Assembly: GCA_024762335.1 (NCBI GenBank)
Contig: JANTHO010000009.1
Coordinates: forward strand, 1-59,252
Direction: 5' to 3'
Length of the DNA: 59,252 nt
DNA from: Acidimicrobiia bacterium
GTDB taxonomy: Bacteria; Actinomycetota; Acidimicrobiia; Spongiisociales; UBA5794
The translations under genes were made by a program, and so were the position numbers. Of the stretch, positions 25,661 to 34,386 are shown one piece after another (the stretch's first letter is position 1; each line of letters starts with the position of its first letter). The notes beneath the pieces were generated by a model, which searched no databases, was not told where the DNA came from, and was given only the letters and a program-made list of their open reading frames with translations.

Positions 25661-26098
25661 ATGGAGGGGACGGTTCAGAAGATCGAGATTGCCGCACCGC
25701 AGCAACTCGTGTACGAGATCGCGCTCGACATCGAGCTCTACCCGGACTGGGCGGGCGGCGTCAAAGCCGTGAACGTGATCGAGGAAGATGAGTATGAGCG
25801 TCCGCTCGTTGCCGAGTTCCGCGTCGATGCGATGATCAAGGAGATCTCGTACGTTCTCGACTACCAGTACGACCTCGAGAACGGATTCACCTGGGCGGCC
25901 CGGCCGAACGAGGATCTCGTTCTGCTCGAAGGCAGCTACACGTTCAACGTGATCGACGACACCACAACCGAGGTTGTCTACGCACTGCGCGTCGAACCGA
26001 ACTTCAAGGTGCCCGGATTCCTCCGCCGTCAGGCGGAGAAGCAGATCGTCGGGACGGCGCTTCGCGGCTTGAAGAAACGAGCGGAAGAAGCCGCCTGA
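25661..26098 (+). CDS. START-like SRPBCC domain protein
   Basis: 145 residues forming one SRPBCC (polyketide cyclase/dehydrase-like) fold: a helix-grip domain with VYEIALDIELYPDWAGGVKAV near the start and a long C-terminal helix (FLRRQAEKQIVGTALRGLKK). These proteins bind hydrophobic ligands. AAGGAG lies 6 bases before ATG 25661. It overlaps the ArsA-like ATPase by one base (TGATG). The pairing of an SRPBCC protein with an ArsA-like ATPase is, as I recall, conserved in actinobacteria (for example Rv2185c/Rv2184c). Confidence 0.8.
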   Translation: MEGTVQKIEIAAPQQLVYEIALDIELYPDWAGGVKAVNVIEEDEYERPLVAEFRVDAMIKEISYVLDYQYDLENGFTWAARPNEDLVLLEGSYTFNVIDDTTTEVVYALRVEPNFKVPGFLRRQAEKQIVGTALRGLKKRAEEAA

Positions 26099-27276
26099 TG
26101 CGGGTCATCCTCGTCACCGGGAAAGGTGGCGTGGGGAAGACCACCGTTGCTGCATCCACAGCGATTCGGGCAGCCGATCTCGGACATCGCACGCTCGTGA
26201 TGTCGACCGATCCTGCTCACTCGCTCGCAGATGCGTACCAGACGACGCTCGGCGACTCGCCGACGGAGGTCGTGGACTATCTCGCAGCCCAGCAGATCGA
26301 TTCGCAACAACGGCTCGAAGAGTCGTGGGGAGCGGTCCGCGACTACCTGACCGACATATTCGACTGGTCCGGACTGCAAGGGATCGAGGCGGAGGAGTTG
26401 ACCGTGTTCCCTGGGATGGATGAACTGTTCTCCCTGGCGAGCGTTCGCGACCACGTGGAATCCGGCGCGTACGACACGATCATCGTCGACTGTGCGCCGA
26501 CCGCAGAAACGCTGCGACTCCTGAGCCTCCCCGAGGTGATGTCGTGGTACATGGACAAGATGTTCCCCGTCGGACGACGGGTGGCGAAAGTTGTTCGGCC
26601 CGTCATCAGCCGCGTATCGTCGATGCCGGTCGCAGACGAGCAGGTCTTCGACTCCGTCGCACGCTTCTATGCACGCATCGACGGCGTCCGGGAAATCCTC
26701 GGCAACCCCGAGATGACGTCCGCACGACTCGTCATGAACCCAGAGAAGATGGTGATCGCCGAAGCGCGACGCACCTACACCTATCTCGGACTGTTCGGGT
26801 ACGCCGTCGACTCCGCCGTCGTGAACCGGGTCCTCCCCGATGTCGTGACCGACCCGTACTTCAAGCGATGGCACGAGATCCAGGCGGGCCATCTCTCATC
26901 CGTTGAGGAAGGGTTCGCCGATGTCGACATCCGAAGGTTGCGCCTTTTCGACGAGGAGATGGTCGGACCGGAACGACTCCGCAGGGTCGGAGAAGAACTC
27001 TTCGGAGAGACCGACCCTACCGTCAGGCTCTCGGAGGGGCGCCCGTTCCGGGTCGAAGACGATGAAGGCAGCGAGGACAACGTCGTGCTGGTCGTCGGCA
27101 TGCCGTTCGCCGAACACTCAGACCTCGATGTGATGCGTCACGAAGACGAGCTATTCGTGACCGTCGGGCCGTACCGACGGTCGATCGTGCTTCCAGATTC
27201 TCTCCGACGCAGACACGTTGTGCGTGCCAAACTTGCGGAAGGCGAACTGCGTGTGACATTCGGGACGGTGGAGTGA
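26098..27276 (+). CDS. ArsA/GET3-family ATPase
   Basis: 392 residues. Deviant Walker A GKGGVGKTTVAAS (residues 8-20), switch I DPAHSLADAY, switch II VDCAPTAETLRLL, and adenine region LVMNPEKMVIAEA. The C-terminal ~75 residues (NVVLVVGMPFAEHSDLDV...GELRVTF) look like the small HSP20-like domain found at the end of many bacterial ArsA-like proteins. GET3 homologues move tail-anchored proteins and ArsA powers arsenite export. Nothing here (no arsB, no arsenic genes) supports arsenic, so a lipid- or protein-targeting job with the START partner is more likely. Confidence 0.85.
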   Translation: MRVILVTGKGGVGKTTVAASTAIRAADLGHRTLVMSTDPAHSLADAYQTTLGDSPTEVVDYLAAQQIDSQQRLEESWGAVRDYLTDIFDWSGLQGIEAEELTVFPGMDELFSLASVRDHVESGAYDTIIVDCAPTAETLRLLSLPEVMSWYMDKMFPVGRRVAKVVRPVISRVSSMPVADEQVFDSVARFYARIDGVREILGNPEMTSARLVMNPEKMVIAEARRTYTYLGLFGYAVDSAVVNRVLPDVVTDPYFKRWHEIQAGHLSSVEEGFADVDIRRLRLFDEEMVGPERLRRVGEELFGETDPTVRLSEGRPFRVEDDEGSEDNVVLVVGMPFAEHSDLDVMRHEDELFVTVGPYRRSIVLPDSLRRRHVVRAKLAEGELRVTFGTVE

Positions 27277-27464
27277 TGTGGGATCGAATCAGAGAGCGGA
27301 AACCGATTCAGAATGGACTCCGGCGCGCCGGGATCCATCTTGCAAAGGCGGCGTACGAAGTGGTCGGCGGGATCGGAGCCTTCGCCGAGGAGATCGTGTC
27401 CGCCGTGCGTGACGACGAGAGCGATCCCGCGAACACCGGTCCCACGAAGATCACGATCGAGTAG
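27276..27464 (+). CDS. Small conserved-looking protein after the ArsA-like ATPase
   Basis: 62 residues, MWDRIRERKPIQNGLRRAGI at the start. One amphipathic helix with a hydrophobic face spans about 14-45 (AAYEVVGGIGAFAEEIVSAV), followed by a charged tail. It has no signal or membrane helix long enough to be certain. ATG 27276 overlaps the ATPase stop (TGATG); a GTG one codon earlier is also possible. Unrecognised family. Its tight coupling suggests it works with the START/ArsA pair. Confidence 0.6.
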   Translation: MWDRIRERKPIQNGLRRAGIHLAKAAYEVVGGIGAFAEEIVSAVRDDESDPANTGPTKITIE

Positions 27465-27482
27465 CGGCCCCCCGTCGGGCGT

Positions 27483-29456
27483 TCATCCGAGATCCACCCA
27501 ATCGAGCGTCTCGAGCGATTCACCGTCCGACGCCATCATGCCGCCATCCGAGACGGTCACAATCGTGTCGCCGATCACGATCGATCGGCGGATGGGTGCC
27601 CAGCGGTCGTAGCCGCGGCGCCCGTGCGAGACGACACCGACCTTGCGGATTCCGTTCTCGGTTACCTCGAGGACCAGGCCGCCGTTCGGAGGCGGTCCTT
27701 CCTTGCCTTCATCCCATCGCTCAAACGGAATCACGGTCAACCCGGAACTCGGATCATGAAGGAAGGCGTGGTGGTCCCATTCGACCTCGGACCATCCACC
27801 ATCCATCGTGAACCGATCGACTCGAGCGGGGTCGTCCGGATCGGTCACGTCGAACAGCGATGCCTGCAAGCCGCTGGTGCGCCCGTTGAGGTCTGCGTCC
27901 TGACCGACGCCGAGGAGGAACCCGGTGCCGATGGGATGCAGGTAGGCCGAGTATCCCGGGATCTTCAGCTCGCCGGAGACCGTCGGTTTCGTCGGGTCTG
28001 CGAGGTCGATCACGTACAGCGGATCGGTCTGCCGGAACGTCACTACGTACCCGAGGTCGTCGAAGAATCGAACGGCGAAGATACGTTCCCCGCGGCCGAG
28101 ACCGTCGACCATACCGACCGTGCGGAGCGTTCCACCTGTCGTGTCGAGCACGGTCACCATCGATTCCGACCGGGGTCCGTCCCACCACTGAGGAGCGTCC
28201 GTCGAAGCGACCCGCAGATAGCCGTCGTACTCGGACATCGACCACTGGCTCAGCAGGTACCCGGGAACCGCGCCCGAAGCCGAGTACTCGGCACCGCCGG
28301 CGGACAGATCGAACTTGTGAATCTGTGTCTTCATGTCGACGGGCTTCTCGCGTTCTTGGAGAAGGAGGGGGTCGACCCACCGGGATGTTGCCACGTAGGC
28401 GGCGTCGTTCGACGAGTACACGACGTCGCCGTCGGCGAACACCGCGGTGGCGTCGGTGACGGCCAGTTCATCCGGATCGAGTGTCACGAGTGAGAGCGTT
28501 GTGAACCCGGAGAACTCGTCCGGCCGGTGCGTCCGGTCGCATGCCAGAAGCGTCCCCTCTTCGACCACGCGGTCCCGGCCGTTCAGGTCGGTGAGGATGA
28601 AGTAGGGGAGCCAATTCTGGACGGTCGACTGCTCGATGATCGCCCGGTTCTTCTCCTCGGCGACGCGTTCGGAGCGGAGGCCTCCGCCTTCCGGATAGGC
28701 CCACGCGAAGCCGGTCGGATCGGAGGACACGACGAGCCGGACAGCGCCGTCGACCATGCGCGACGACACGATGCGGCCGTCGATCCGCAACGTCCTCATC
28801 ATCTCGGGTTCTGTGGGATCGGAGATGTCGATGTCGGCGACGGTGACGGTGGGGGAGTAGCTTGCGGGCCCGACGGCGTCGGACGCGACGCCCAGTGGCA
28901 TGACGTCGAAGCCGCCTTCTGCGACGGCGATTACCCGGTCGCCGTCGAGGAAGAGGGACTCCGTCCAGAAACCCAGATCGAGCGTTGCTTCGAGGGTGAG
29001 CCGACCGTCATCGATCGTGACGATGGAGAGTCGGTTGCCGCTGACGGTCACGATGCGCTCACCGTCCGTCTTGACGAGATCCGCCTCGTCGACGCCAACC
29101 TCCTGGAGGTTCGTGCCGATCACGGCGTCCTTCTGCTGTGCAGCGCCCGAGCGTTCCTCGACCGCACCGGGCTCCCCGGCGAAGTCCTCGAGCACCGCGT
29201 ACGGCGGGTAGTTTCCGTACCCGTCGAGTCCATACGGACCGACCCGTTCAAGCGCATGATCGATCGTCCAGTCGAGGAGATCGTCGCATGCGTCGAATGC
29301 GACAAGCGCACGGGCGGCCGTTGGGTCGGGCGCGTCGATGGTGGTCGTTGACGTGGAACTGGTCGGCGCAACCTGCGGCTCCAACGTCGTTGTCTGGTGT
29401 GCACAGGCCGACAGGATGAGGACTGCGGCGAGAGCAACGGTCATGGTCCGTTTCAT
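27483..29456 (-). CDS. Beta-propeller domain lipoprotein
   Basis: 657 residues. Residues 1-18 are a lipoprotein signal (AAVLILSAC), then a Thr/Ser-rich linker. The body is a long beta-rich region with repeated blades such as DADLVKTDGERIVTVSG, RLSIVTIDDGRLTLEATLDL and VTVADIDISDPTEPEMM. It matches the secreted beta-propeller family (PF09826) of actinobacteria and archaea. It is anchored outside the membrane; function unknown, perhaps protease-inhibitor-like or adhesive. A GGAGG site 5 bases before ATG 29456 decides the start. Convergent with the 62-residue protein (18 bases). Confidence 0.83.
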   Translation of the reverse strand: MKRTMTVALAAVLILSACAHQTTTLEPQVAPTSSTSTTTIDAPDPTAARALVAFDACDDLLDWTIDHALERVGPYGLDGYGNYPPYAVLEDFAGEPGAVEERSGAAQQKDAVIGTNLQEVGVDEADLVKTDGERIVTVSGNRLSIVTIDDGRLTLEATLDLGFWTESLFLDGDRVIAVAEGGFDVMPLGVASDAVGPASYSPTVTVADIDISDPTEPEMMRTLRIDGRIVSSRMVDGAVRLVVSSDPTGFAWAYPEGGGLRSERVAEEKNRAIIEQSTVQNWLPYFILTDLNGRDRVVEEGTLLACDRTHRPDEFSGFTTLSLVTLDPDELAVTDATAVFADGDVVYSSNDAAYVATSRWVDPLLLQEREKPVDMKTQIHKFDLSAGGAEYSASGAVPGYLLSQWSMSEYDGYLRVASTDAPQWWDGPRSESMVTVLDTTGGTLRTVGMVDGLGRGERIFAVRFFDDLGYVVTFRQTDPLYVIDLADPTKPTVSGELKIPGYSAYLHPIGTGFLLGVGQDADLNGRTSGLQASLFDVTDPDDPARVDRFTMDGGWSEVEWDHHAFLHDPSSGLTVIPFERWDEGKEGPPPNGGLVLEVTENGIRKVGVVSHGRRGYDRWAPIRRSIVIGDTIVTVSDGGMMASDGESLETLDWVDLG

Positions 29457-29521
29457 CGAAGCCTCCAAGCTCGATCATCGTTCGGACGCTCCGCGGCCCC
29501 CGCACGGTTCCCGGTACCTGA

Positions 29522-29527
29522 TAGCCT
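29522..29527 (+). promoter_or_regulatory. Putative -10 element of the ROK kinase gene
   Basis: TAGCCT, 7 bases, ATG 29535, with no ribosome binding site. The same hexamer precedes the aminotransferase and the ketopantoate-reductase-like genes. Confidence 0.4.
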
Positions 29528-29534
29528 GCGCGCG

Positions 29535-30452
29535 ATGAGCACGATCGGAATCGACATTGGAGGGTCGAAAGCCCTCGCAGTCAGGCTCGGTGATGGCGCC
29601 ATCGTCGACGAGTACTACACGAACACGCGACGAGGACCGTTGTTCGACACGACCGCGGCCGCCGTGCGCAGCGTGTGGAGTGAGGACGTGGAAGCCATCG
29701 GTGTCGGCGTCGCCGGCCTCGTCCGGTGGCCGGAGGGGGTCTTTGCGTGGGGACCGCACGTCGAGGGAACGAACGTCCACCTCAAGGACCTTCTCGAAGA
29801 GGAGTTCGATTTCCCGGTCGTCGTCGACAACGATGCCAATACGGCAGCATTCGGCGAGCGAGCCGCCGGGGTCGCGCGCGGTTTCGACCAGTTCCTCCTG
29901 ATCACGCTCGGCACCGGCATCGGTGGAGCCATCGTGATCGACGGCTCGATCTACCGCGGTGAGTCGTTCGCCGGTGAATGGGGCCACATCCGGCACGACC
30001 CGGGTGGTTTGCTCTGCGACTGCGGCAAGCGTGGATGCTGGGAGACGGTCGCTTCGGGACCTGCGCTCGTCCGTCTTGCCCGCGAGGTGATCAGCCTCAA
30101 TCCCGGCGGGTCGCTGTCGACGCGCCTCGGTTCCGGGCCCATCACGGGAGAGGATGTCACCGCAGCGGCCGACGCGGGGGACGAGGTAGCGAGGGGAATC
30201 GTTGCCGAGGTCGGAGCCGAGTTCGGCAGGGGCATCTCCAACCTGATCGCGATCTTCGACCCGGAACTCGTCGTCGTCGGTGGCGGTCTCGGATCGGTGG
30301 GCGAGTCCCTCCTCGGTCCGGCCAGACGGTTCGCCGCCGATGCGCTCCACGGTGGAAATCACCGGTTGCTGCCTCCGATCCTCGTCGCCGGCGCCGGTCC
30401 CCGTTCGGGAGCCGTCGGTGCCGCTTATCTTGCCGCGGCGATACGATCGTGA
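29535..30452 (+). CDS. ROK-family sugar kinase (glucokinase-like)
   Basis: 305 residues. ATP-binding IGIDIGGSKALAVRL at the N-terminus, the catalytic aspartate in VVVDNDANTAAFGE, LGTGIGGAIVIDGSIYRG, the ROK glutamate in FAGEWGHI, and a zinc motif CDCGKRGCWETVASGPA. It probably phosphorylates glucose or another hexose. This would feed the pentose phosphate (gnd) and glycogen (glgP) enzymes in this window, which is an inference. It begins without a Shine-Dalgarno site, 7 bases after a TAGCCT box, divergent from the propeller lipoprotein. Confidence 0.88.
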   Translation: MSTIGIDIGGSKALAVRLGDGAIVDEYYTNTRRGPLFDTTAAAVRSVWSEDVEAIGVGVAGLVRWPEGVFAWGPHVEGTNVHLKDLLEEEFDFPVVVDNDANTAAFGERAAGVARGFDQFLLITLGTGIGGAIVIDGSIYRGESFAGEWGHIRHDPGGLLCDCGKRGCWETVASGPALVRLAREVISLNPGGSLSTRLGSGPITGEDVTAAADAGDEVARGIVAEVGAEFGRGISNLIAIFDPELVVVGGGLGSVGESLLGPARRFAADALHGGNHRLLPPILVAGAGPRSGAVGAAYLAAAIRS

Positions 30453-30454
30453 GC

Positions 30455-30847
30455 ATGAGCAGACTTGACGAGAACCCGGTGGCGAAGCGTGACATCAAGG
30501 AGATGGGCCGCGAGGCGGTGTTCCTCATCCCGAACGTAGTCAAGCTCCTGGCACGGATCACGAGGGATCCGCGTGTGTCGGTGCGTCGGAAGACGTTCGC
30601 TGCGGCCGCGCTGATCTACGTCGTCTCTCCGATCGACCTCATCCCCGACTTCATCGCGGGATTCGGCCAACTCGACGATCTCGTTATCGCTGCGATCGCT
30701 CTCAACCACCTGATCGCCGGAGCCGGCCGGGATGTCGTGACGGAACACTGGGACGGGTCCGAGGACGCCCTCGACTTGATCCTCGCAGCGACGGAGTGGA
30801 GCGCGGAAATCATCCCGGGTCCGATGCGGCGCCTGCTGCCCCGCTAG
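30455..30847 (+). CDS. DUF1232 (YkvA-like) protein
   Basis: 130 residues. The DUF1232 core ALIYVVSPIDLIPDFIAGFG is unmistakable, followed by LDDLVIAAIALNHLI. This is a short hydrophobic domain thought to sit at the membrane, function unknown. It starts 2 bases after the ROK stop and is likely cotranscribed with it. The N-terminal ~35 residues are charged and probably cytoplasmic. Confidence 0.8.
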   Translation: MSRLDENPVAKRDIKEMGREAVFLIPNVVKLLARITRDPRVSVRRKTFAAAALIYVVSPIDLIPDFIAGFGQLDDLVIAAIALNHLIAGAGRDVVTEHWDGSEDALDLILAATEWSAEIIPGPMRRLLPR

Positions 30848-30895
30848 GCGGATCGAAGCAACCCGACCGATCCTTTCTCGCGGTTCCGATCGGGC

Positions 30896-30901
30896 TAGCC
30901 T
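30896..30901 (+). promoter_or_regulatory. Putative leaderless -10 element of the aminotransferase gene
   Basis: TAGCCT, exactly 6 bases, ATG 30908, with no Shine-Dalgarno sequence. It lies in the 60-base gap after the DUF1232 gene. Confidence 0.45.
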
Positions 30902-30907
30902 GTCGCC

Positions 30908-32080
30908 ATGGATTTCCGACGCATTGAGAACTTGCCGCCGTACGTCTTCGCCGAGGTTACGAAGAAGGCGCTGGAAGCACGGCGTGCCGGCATCGACATC
31001 ATCGACCTTGGATTCGGCAACCCCGACATCCCCTCACCCCCCGTCGTCGTCGACAAGCTGGTCGAAGCGGCTCAGAGCCCGAAGAACCACCGGTATTCGG
31101 CGTCGCGCGGCATCCCGAACCTCCGCAAGGCGGTCGCCGACCGGTATCGCAGACGATTTGACGTCGACCTGGACCCGGAGACCGAGGTCATCAGCACGAT
31201 CGGAGCCAAAGAGGGTCTCTCCCACCTGATGTGGGCGCTCGTCCAACCCGGGGACGTGGCGCTCGTTCCCGAACCGTCCTATCCGATCCACATCTACGCC
31301 GCCGTGCTCTCCGGGGCGGATGTTCAGCGCGTCCACCTCTCGACCGGTGACGACTTCTTCGAGCGGCTCACCGAGGCATATCACAACTCGTGGCCACGTC
31401 CTCGCGTGATCGTGACGTCGTTTCCCCACAATCCGACGACGGCGATCGTCGACATCGACTTCTTCGAACGCCTCGTCGCATTCGCGAAGGAGAACGACAC
31501 GATGCTCGTTCACGACTTCGCATACGCCGACATCGCGTACGACGGATACGAGCCCCCCAGCCTGTTGCAGGTGCCGGGTGCCAAGGACGTCGGCGTGGAG
31601 CTGTACACCCTGTCGAAGAGCCACTCGATGGCCGGCTGGCGCGTGGGGTTCGTCGTGGGGAATCCAGAGATGGTGGCGGCGCTCGGAAAGCTCAAGTCCT
31701 ATCTCGACTACGGAACGTTCCAGCCGATCCAGATCGCGTCGATCATCGCGCTCAATGAGTGTGACGACTACGTCCCGGAGGTTGTCAGCATCTACAAGCG
31801 CCGCCGGGACATTCTCGTCGACGGGCTGAGGCGCATCGGATGGGAGGTCGAGCGGCCGCAGGGAACGATGTTCGTGTGGGCACCGATCCCGGAGCCGTAC
31901 CGCCACATGGACTCGCTCACATTCGCCCTGTTCCTGCTCGACAAGGCGAAGGTGGCGGTGAGCCCGGGCGTCGGCTTCGGACCGTCGGGTGACGGCCACG
32001 TCCGGTTCGCACTCGTCGAGAACGATCAGCGGACGGCGCAGGCCGTGCGGGGGATCCGCGGCGCCCTCGACCTGGGCTGA
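30908..32080 (+). CDS. Class I/II aminotransferase, AlaC/YfdZ-like
   Basis: 390-residue PLP enzyme. [31 protein letters not shown], the PLP-contact tyrosine in [20 protein letters not shown], the acidic PLP partner in [12 protein letters not shown], and Lys237 in [16 protein letters not shown]. This pattern fits the glutamate-pyruvate aminotransferase AlaC and the related LL-DAP/aspartate group. It likely makes alanine; an LL-diaminopimelate aminotransferase role is less likely. Convergent with glgP (10 bases), separated by a small hairpin. Confidence 0.87.
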   Translation: MDFRRIENLPPYVFAEVTKKALEARRAGIDIIDLGFGNPDIPSPPVVVDKLVEAAQSPKNHRYSASRGIPNLRKAVADRYRRRFDVDLDPETEVISTIGAKEGLSHLMWALVQPGDVALVPEPSYPIHIYAAVLSGADVQRVHLSTGDDFFERLTEAYHNSWPRPRVIVTSFPHNPTTAIVDIDFFERLVAFAKENDTMLVHDFAYADIAYDGYEPPSLLQVPGAKDVGVELYTLSKSHSMAGWRVGFVVGNPEMVAALGKLKSYLDYGTFQPIQIASIIALNECDDYVPEVVSIYKRRRDILVDGLRRIGWEVERPQGTMFVWAPIPEPYRHMDSLTFALFLLDKAKVAVSPGVGFGPSGDGHVRFALVENDQRTAQAVRGIRGALDLG

Positions 32081-32098
32081 GCCGGTTGCGTTACCGGC
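32081..32098. terminator. Weak hairpin between convergent aminotransferase and glgP genes
   Basis: GCCGGT and ACCGGC (6 base pairs, 6-base loop) lie right after the aminotransferase stop and span the glgP stop. There is no T-run on either strand, so any termination would be weak. Confidence 0.25.
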
Positions 32099-34217
32099 GT
32101 CCCAGCGGGAGGTACGCCTTCTCGATGTAGTCGATGAGCATCCGGTGGGTTGTGAAGCTGCTGAGACCGGTGATCATGGAGGACTTCATCATCTGGATCC
32201 AGGCACCGGGCAGTCCCGAATCGTCGCGTTCGTAGAACGTCGGCACGACCTGCGACTCGATGAGTTCGTAGAGCATGCGGGCATCATCGTCGTCCGATGT
32301 GGAGTACTCGCCGAACCCCCATCCGTTCGTGCCGTTGAAACCCTCGGCCCACCATCCGTCGAGAACACTGAGGTTCAGCCCGCCGTTCGCCGCCGCCTTC
32401 ATCCCGGACGTACCGCTCGCCTCCCTCGGGGGCCGCGGCGTATTGAGCCAGACGTCGGTTCCGGTGACCAGCGTCTTCGCCAGTCTCAGGTCGTAGTCCT
32501 CGATGAAGAACAGATGACCCTCGAACTGGTGGCTCTTGGACATTTCGAAGACCCGCTTGATGAGCGCCTGACCCTCTCGGTCGGCCGGATGGGCCTTCCC
32601 CGCGAACACGAGCTGCACCGGCCGTTCCGGATTCCTGAGGATCGCTTCGAGACGACCAGGATCGGTGAACAGCATCCCGGCACGCTTGTACGTTGCGAAC
32701 CGTCTCGCGAATCCGATCGTCAGCCGGTCGGCAGGGAGCTGGTCATTGAGCCACCGGAGGCGGCGCGAACCCTGGCCGTGCCGGGCATACTCCTCGCGCA
32801 ACCGCTTCCTCAACCGACGGTTCATGAGCTCTCGCTGCGATTCGTGAGCGCGCCAGAGCCGTTCGTCGTCGACATCGCGAATGGCTTCCCACATGGCCGG
32901 ATCGTCGGTTCGATCGACCCAGTCGCCTCCCAGAGACTCGGCGAGGAGGCGGCACATGGCGCGACCCAGCCACGTCGAAGGGTGAACGCCGTTGGTGATT
33001 CCGAGTGCCGGTCCTCCGATCAGTTGCCCCCAGTCCTCGGTGACGATCTCTGCATGGCGGGCCGACACGCCGTTGGTGCGGTCGGAGAGGCGGATCGCCA
33101 GTGCACCCATGTCGAACACATGGCCGTCGTTCGAGCCGCTGCTCGCGAGGCGCTGTCGCGTATCGGTGTCGACGTTGGGAATGGTGCCGTCGAGGGCCGA
33201 AGCCACCATCGACGGATCGAAGGTCTCGTTGCCGGCGGGAACCGGGGTGTGCAGCGTGAAGAGCGTGTGATCGGCCACCGTGCGGCGGGCGGTCTCGACA
33301 TCGCTGCCGGCCTCGATCTCCCACGAGAGCCGCTCGAGCAGGCTGAGCGCCGCATGGCCCTCGTTGACGTGCCACATCGCGGGTGCGATGCCGAGCGCTC
33401 GGAGCACCCTGGCTCCGCCGATGCCAAGCACAGTCTCCTGCTCGAATCGAGATTCCCTGCCGCGCACGTAGAGAATGTGGGTGATGGGCCGATCGGCCGG
33501 GTCGTTCTCGGCGAGATCCGTGTCGAGGAGCAGAAGCGGAACACGTCCAACGTCGATTCTCCAGGCGCCGACGGCGACATCGCGGCCGTTGAGGGAGACT
33601 GAAACCCGCAGTGGTCTGCCGGTGTGCGGATCGAGGACCTCGCGGATCGGACGCCGTCGCATCTCGAGGCGCTGGTACGTGTGCTGTTGCCATCCGTCGG
33701 GATCCACAGCCTGTCGGAAGAACCCGCGACGGTAGAGGAGTCCGACGGCGACGAGGGGGAGGCCGAGGTCCGAGGCCGACTTCACGTGATCACCGGCGAG
33801 GACTCCGAGGCCGCCCGAGTAGAAGGGGAGTTTCTCGTTGATGCCGTACTCGGCGCACAGATAGGCGACGGGGTTGTCGAGTTCGTTCCGGTGGTGGACG
33901 TCGAACCAGGTCTGGTCGCTCGCGAGGTAGCGGTCGAAACGTTCGACGACTTCGGCGTACATCTCGGTGAAGCTGGCACTGGCCGACAGGGCCTCCCACG
34001 TGGACGGATCGACGACCTGGAGCATCCCGATCGGGTTGCGGGTCGCCGCCCATGCCTGCGGATCGATGCGCCCCCACAGGTCCCGTCCCATGGGATCCCA
34101 CGACCACCACAGGTTGTAGGCGAGGTCGTAGAGACGAACGAAGTTGCCGGGGATGGGTAACGGAACCTTCGGTCCGACCGGGATCGAGGTGCTGAGGCGT
34201 GTACGGCGGTCAATCAT
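32091..34217 (-). CDS. glgP: Alpha-glucan (glycogen) phosphorylase
   Basis: 708 residues, GT35 family, the shorter bacterial/archaeal form with an N-terminal DUF3417-type segment (RLYDLAYNLWWSWDP). It releases glucose 1-phosphate from glycogen or maltodextrin. Active-site stretches: GGLGVLAGDHVKSASDLG, WHVNEGHAALSLLERL, LGITNGVHPSTWL, RRFATYKRAGML, and the PLP-lysine motif EASGTSGMKAAANGG. The ATG at 34217 has AAGGAG about 9 bases upstream. It is divergent from the fab operon, with 169 bases between, containing two inverted repeats. Confidence 0.92.
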   Translation of the reverse strand: MIDRRTRLSTSIPVGPKVPLPIPGNFVRLYDLAYNLWWSWDPMGRDLWGRIDPQAWAATRNPIGMLQVVDPSTWEALSASASFTEMYAEVVERFDRYLASDQTWFDVHHRNELDNPVAYLCAEYGINEKLPFYSGGLGVLAGDHVKSASDLGLPLVAVGLLYRRGFFRQAVDPDGWQQHTYQRLEMRRRPIREVLDPHTGRPLRVSVSLNGRDVAVGAWRIDVGRVPLLLLDTDLAENDPADRPITHILYVRGRESRFEQETVLGIGGARVLRALGIAPAMWHVNEGHAALSLLERLSWEIEAGSDVETARRTVADHTLFTLHTPVPAGNETFDPSMVASALDGTIPNVDTDTRQRLASSGSNDGHVFDMGALAIRLSDRTNGVSARHAEIVTEDWGQLIGGPALGITNGVHPSTWLGRAMCRLLAESLGGDWVDRTDDPAMWEAIRDVDDERLWRAHESQRELMNRRLRKRLREEYARHGQGSRRLRWLNDQLPADRLTIGFARRFATYKRAGMLFTDPGRLEAILRNPERPVQLVFAGKAHPADREGQALIKRVFEMSKSHQFEGHLFFIEDYDLRLAKTLVTGTDVWLNTPRPPREASGTSGMKAAANGGLNLSVLDGWWAEGFNGTNGWGFGEYSTSDDDDARMLYELIESQVVPTFYERDDSGLPGAWIQMMKSSMITGLSSFTTHRMLIDYIEKAYLPLGRR

Positions 34218-34260
34218 GGGGGGAGAACTCCTTGTGAGGCCCCGTGAGGCTAGGTCAGGA

Positions 34261-34284
34261 TCCGCCGATACGCATCACGGCGGA
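34261..34284. repeat. 7-bp inverted repeat between glgP and fabD
   Basis: TCCGCCG and CGGCGGA are separated by 10 bases in the divergent intergenic region. The 24-base symmetric layout would suit a dimeric regulator, but no partner is known. Confidence 0.35.
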
Positions 34285-34333
34285 TCACGGTGCGAGCGGA
34301 GATCGGTCCCTACTCTGGCATGATCTGTTGAAA

Positions 34334-34348
34334 CCCGCGTGGCGCGGG
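34334..34348 (+). repeat. GC-rich hairpin in the fabD leader region
   Basis: CCCGCG, 3-base loop, CGCGGG, 39 bases before fabD. It could be part of an operator or a 5' untranslated hairpin. No T-run follows. Confidence 0.3.
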
Positions 34349-34386
34349 CCGGGTCGATACACCGAATTGGAGCGGAGGAACAGGCG

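Noticed and set aside
30867-30893. CCGATC...GATCGG as a terminator after the DUF1232 gene
   Set aside because: Only 6 pairs with a 15-base loop and no T-run.
31989-33602. A 537-residue open frame on the plus strand
   Set aside because: It is antisense to glycogen phosphorylase, which has all catalytic motifs; no ribosome site and no recognisable domain.
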